Shown piece after piece: positions 5,816 through 8,412 of a stretch of 8,412 bases of DNA. A model generated the notes under the pieces. That model made no database searches, was not told where the DNA came from, and saw nothing but the letters and a program-made list of their open reading frames with translations. The DNA comes from Saprospiraceae bacterium (GTDB taxonomy: Bacteria; Bacteroidota; Bacteroidia; Chitinophagales; Saprospiraceae): contig WGBN01000094.1 of NCBI GenBank assembly GCA_015494245.1, forward strand, positions 1 through 8,412, in the 5' to 3' direction. Positions within the stretch are counted from its first letter, which is position 1; each line of letters opens with the position of its first letter. The position numbers and the translations under genes were made by a program.

Positions 5816-8008
5816 ATGAAAGACAAGAACACGCATCACCTCATCACATCGGCCCTGCCCTATGCCAACGGGGCTTTGCACCTCGGCCATCTCGCAGGCG
5901 CTTACCTGCCTGCCGATATCTATGCGCGCTATCTGCGCCTCAAAGGAGAAGACGTAGCCTTTGTATGCGGCTCCGACGAACACGGAGCAGCCATCACCAT
6001 GCGCGCCAAAAAAGAGGGCGTATCCCCTCGCGAAATCATAGACAAATACCACCACCTCAACAAAGACACCTTCGAGCGCCTCGGCATCTCTTTTGACATC
6101 TATCGCCGCACCAGCGACCCGCTGCACTACGAAACCGCCCAGGAAATCTTCCTGCGCCTGTACGAAAAAGGTGATGAATTCGAAGAGCGCGAAACGGAGC
6201 AGTACTACGATGAGGAATACAAACAATTCCTCGCAGACCGCTACATCACGGGCACCTGCCCCAAATGCGGCCACGAAGAAGCCTATGGCGACCAGTGCGA
6301 AAAATGCGGCTCTGCCCTCTCCCCCTTAGAGCTCATTAACCCCCGCTCTACCCTCAGCGGTCAAAAACCCAGCCTGAAGAAAACCAAACACTGGTACTTC
6401 CGCTTAGACAAACACGAAGGCTGGCTGCGCGAATGGATCGCCGAAGGACGCCTCGACGGCCAATTTCACCACGACCCCAAAACCTGGAAAAAACACGTCG
6501 TCGGCCAGTGTATGTCCTGGTTAGACGGACGCCTCATCCCCCGCGCCATCACCCGCGATCTCGACTGGGGTATCCCCGTACCTCTGCCCGAAGCCGAAGG
6601 CAAGGTACTCTACGTTTGGTTCGATGCACCCATAGGATATATCTCCGCCACGCGACAGTGGGCCTCTGAGCAGGGGAAAAACTGGGAAGACTATTGGAAA
6701 GGCCCCAACGCCCGCATCGTCCATTTCATCGGCAAAGACAACATCGTCTTTCACTGCATCGTCTTCCCCGCCGTACTGAAAGCTCATGGCGAGTACCAAC
6801 TGCCCGTCAACGTGCCTGCCAACCAGTTCCTCAACTTTGAGGGTCGCAAATTCTCCAAATCCCGCGGCTGGGGCATCGAACAGCACGAATACCTCAAAGT
6901 ATTCAAAGATTTCCCCAACAAGGAAGACGCCCTGCGCTATGCCCTGCTCCGCAACATGCCGGAAAACCGCGACAGCGACTTCCGCTGGGATGAATTCGCC
7001 GACTACCACGACAAAGACCTGGCCGACAAACTCGGCAACTTCGTCAATCGCGTGCTGGTGCTTACCAACAAGTATTACGAGGGCAAAGTACCTGATGCAG
7101 CAGGAGACAAAGCCTTTCGGCAAGCTCAAGACAAAGCCTTTCGGCAAGACTTTGACAAGCTCAGTCTGACTGCTCAAGACAACGCCTTTCGGCAAAAGAT
7201 GACGGAACTGGCCCAAAACTGGGCTTCCGAAATCGAAGCCTTCAACTTCCGCAACGCCGCCAATGCCTTTGTAGAACTCTGCGAATTGGGCAATATCTAC
7301 CTGCAGGAAAAAGCGCCCTGGGCCCTCTGGAAAGCCAATCCCGAAGACCCCGCCATCGCTGCCTGCCTCAACGATGCCCTGCAACTCACCACCCTGCTCT
7401 CACTCATCACTCAGCCTTTCATCCCCTTCACTTCTGACAAGATGAGGCGTCTGCTCAACTTACCCAAACTGCAAAGCGGCGACTGGAAAGACATGCTGCA
7501 AAAGCTTCAAGAGCAAAAACCACTGCTCCGGGCAGGCCACCAAATCGGCAAGCCGGAAATCCTCTTTGCCAAAATATACGACCGCAAAGACGACTCCCGC
7601 CTGCGCATCATCGAAGCGCAAAAAGCCAAACTGCAAGCCCTGCTCGAAGAAGAGAAAAAGGGCCAGGCCCCCGAGCTCAAACCCACCGTAAAATTCGAAG
7701 ACTTCACCAAACTCGACCTGCGCACGGGCACCATCATCGCCGCCGAAAAAATCCCCAAAGCCAACAAACTTCTCAAAGTGGAAGTGGACCTGGGCTTCGA
7801 AAAACGCACCGTAGTTGCCGGCATAGCTGAATACTATCAGCCCGAAGACATCATCGGCCAAAGGGTCGTGCTCCTTGCCAACCTCGCCCCCCGCAAACTG
7901 CGCGGCGTAGAATCCCAGGGCATGCTCCTCATGGCCGACAATGCCGAAGGCCGCCCGGGCTTCCTCAGTCCGCCCGAAGGCTGGCCCAATGGCTTTCCCA
8001 TCAGGTAA
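5816..8008 (+). CDS. metG: Methionyl-tRNA synthetase with C-terminal tRNA-binding domain
   Basis: This cytoplasmic class I enzyme charges tRNA-Met with methionine using ATP. It has 730 residues from the ATG at 5816. The Rossmann catalytic domain shows the HIGH motif as HLGH (22-25) and the KMSKS motif as KFSKS (345-349). The connective domain has a four-Cys zinc knuckle, CPKC (148-151) and CEKC (161-164). The helical anticodon-binding domain follows (about 400-560), and a Trbp111-like OB-fold begins near residue 625 (FEDFTKLDLRTGTI) and runs to the end. The frame is open from an ATG at 5747, but those 23 codons cross the terminator and the -7 box and encode an unlikely MGLCRVPYPPGCGPC sequence, so I start at MKDKNTHH. 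Residues 431-460 are made of an expanded repeat (DKAFRQ units) in the linker after FVNRVLVLTNKYYEGKVP, about 20 residues longer than I would expect there. The enzyme should still be functional because the insert avoids all motifs. Confidence 0.97.
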   Translation: MKDKNTHHLITSALPYANGALHLGHLAGAYLPADIYARYLRLKGEDVAFVCGSDEHGAAITMRAKKEGVSPREIIDKYHHLNKDTFERLGISFDIYRRTSDPLHYETAQEIFLRLYEKGDEFEERETEQYYDEEYKQFLADRYITGTCPKCGHEEAYGDQCEKCGSALSPLELINPRSTLSGQKPSLKKTKHWYFRLDKHEGWLREWIAEGRLDGQFHHDPKTWKKHVVGQCMSWLDGRLIPRAITRDLDWGIPVPLPEAEGKVLYVWFDAPIGYISATRQWASEQGKNWEDYWKGPNARIVHFIGKDNIVFHCIVFPAVLKAHGEYQLPVNVPANQFLNFEGRKFSKSRGWGIEQHEYLKVFKDFPNKEDALRYALLRNMPENRDSDFRWDEFADYHDKDLADKLGNFVNRVLVLTNKYYEGKVPDAAGDKAFRQAQDKAFRQDFDKLSLTAQDNAFRQKMTELAQNWASEIEAFNFRNAANAFVELCELGNIYLQEKAPWALWKANPEDPAIAACLNDALQLTTLLSLITQPFIPFTSDKMRRLLNLPKLQSGDWKDMLQKLQEQKPLLRAGHQIGKPEILFAKIYDRKDDSRLRIIEAQKAKLQALLEEEKKGQAPELKPTVKFEDFTKLDLRTGTIIAAEKIPKANKLLKVEVDLGFEKRTVVAGIAEYYQPEDIIGQRVVLLANLAPRKLRGVESQGMLLMADNAEGRPGFLSPPEGWPNGFPIR
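7106..7195 (+). repeat. In-frame short repeat expansion inside metG
   Basis: GACAAAGCCTTTCGGCAAG occurs at 7106-7124 and again, exactly, at 7130-7148. A third copy at 7178-7195 has one mismatch (GACAACGCCTTTCGGCAA). The spacing is 24 bp, then 48 bp, so all copies stay in frame and encode DKAFRQ, DKAFRQ and DNAFRQ. The 24-bp slot between copies 2 and 3 (7148-7171) holds a related piece with GACAAGCTCAGTCTGAC. All units share CAAGCTCA or GCTCAAGACAA links. A tandem coding repeat of this kind is not part of the MetRS family. Confidence 0.85.
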
Positions 8009-8036
8009 GCCACCCACATTAAGGCAGGATAAACTC

Positions 8037-8412
8037 ATGAAACTGCAAAAAACCACACGTGCCCTAAGCCTCATCGCTCTGCTCATCACCCTGGGGAGCA
8101 GTTGGAAAATGTGGTCCCTTTACGGTCAAAACATGCTGTGGGGGAAACTGCCGCTGTGGTTTTTCCTGGGCATCTGGGGCACTGTGTTTTTTTATTTGCT
8201 TTCGCAAAACGCCGACCGGCCAAAGCAGCTCCTCAAGTACGTACTGGCCGCCTCCACCGGTCTCTTGCTCTGGGCCGCCTTTCCACCCATGCCGCTGATT
8301 CCGCTGGCATTTGTGGCTTTCCTTCCGCTCATCTATCTGGAAAATCTGCTCGGCACCCGCCCCAATGGCAAAGCCGAACGCTTTTTGCCCTACCTCTATC
8401 TCAGCTTTACGC
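8037..8412 (+). CDS. lnt: Apolipoprotein N-acyltransferase, N-terminal part (runs off the window)
   Basis: The frame runs from the ATG at 8037 to the window end without a stop, giving 125 residues. Lnt is the inner-membrane enzyme that adds the third acyl chain to the N-terminal Cys of lipoproteins. The visible part is strongly hydrophobic, with membrane segments at about 8-22 (LSLIALLITLGSS), 37-55 (LPLWFFLGIWGTVFFYLL) and 68-98. The third contains LLWAAFPPMPLIPLAFVAFLP, which has the FPP-x-PL pattern near the N-terminus of Lnt proteins. The catalytic nitrilase-like domain lies beyond the window, so the call rests on this motif and the membrane pattern. AAGG (8021-8024) is a weak Shine-Dalgarno candidate. 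The 28-bp gap from the metG stop, with no terminator, suggests co-transcription. Confidence 0.75.
   Translation, partial: MKLQKTTRALSLIALLITLGSSWKMWSLYGQNMLWGKLPLWFFLGIWGTVFFYLLSQNADRPKQLLKYVLAASTGLLLWAAFPPMPLIPLAFVAFLPLIYLENLLGTRPNGKAERFLPYLYLSFT

Noticed and set aside
6521..7384. Minus-strand frame of 287 codons opposite metG, with LPKG repeats in its translation
   Set aside because: The LPKG repeats are the reverse reading of the AFRQ repeat DNA; the frame is a shadow of metG.

Overview
The window looks like chromosomal DNA from a Bacteroidota bacterium, possibly of the Saprospiria type; the phylum is fairly safe, the class is a guess. The reasons are an RprX/RprY-like two-component pair, a MnmE and a MetRS (with fused C-terminal tRNA-binding domain) of Bacteroidota style, starts without strong Shine-Dalgarno sequences, and promoter elements matching the Bacteroidota pattern (TTTG, then TAnnTTTG). 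Most of the DNA is ordinary housekeeping sequence.

Layout, left to right. Positions 2-259 hold the C-terminal end of an unrecognised protein. Then on the + strand come mnmE (tRNA wobble-uridine modification, 329-1744), a membrane sensor histidine kinase (1850-3376) and its OmpR-type response regulator (3436-4164). A minus-strand DUF4143-type AAA ATPase (4173-5339) converges on the response regulator with 8 bp between stop codons. A 476-bp non-coding stretch (5340-5815) follows, then metG (methionyl-tRNA synthetase, 5816-8008) and, 28 bp later, the start of lnt (apolipoprotein N-acyltransferase), which runs off the window at 8412.

The genes do not form one pathway. mnmE and metG both serve translation; the kinase and regulator form one signalling pair; metG and lnt may be co-transcribed; the ATPase looks like an accessory gene set between conserved blocks.

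The parts that deserve a second look are (a) the 5340-5815 intergenic region, which holds four tandem 22-bp repeats behind the ATPase, an excellent Bacteroidota promoter with an inverted repeat over its -33 box, an RNA that could fold into several helices, and a hairpin plus T-run terminator just before metG; and (b) a short repeat carrying GCCTTTCGGCAA that has expanded in frame inside metG and also occurs twice, in the same reading frame, in mnmE. I saw no CRISPR array, tRNA, rRNA, transposase or complete mobile element, and no clear new multi-gene system.
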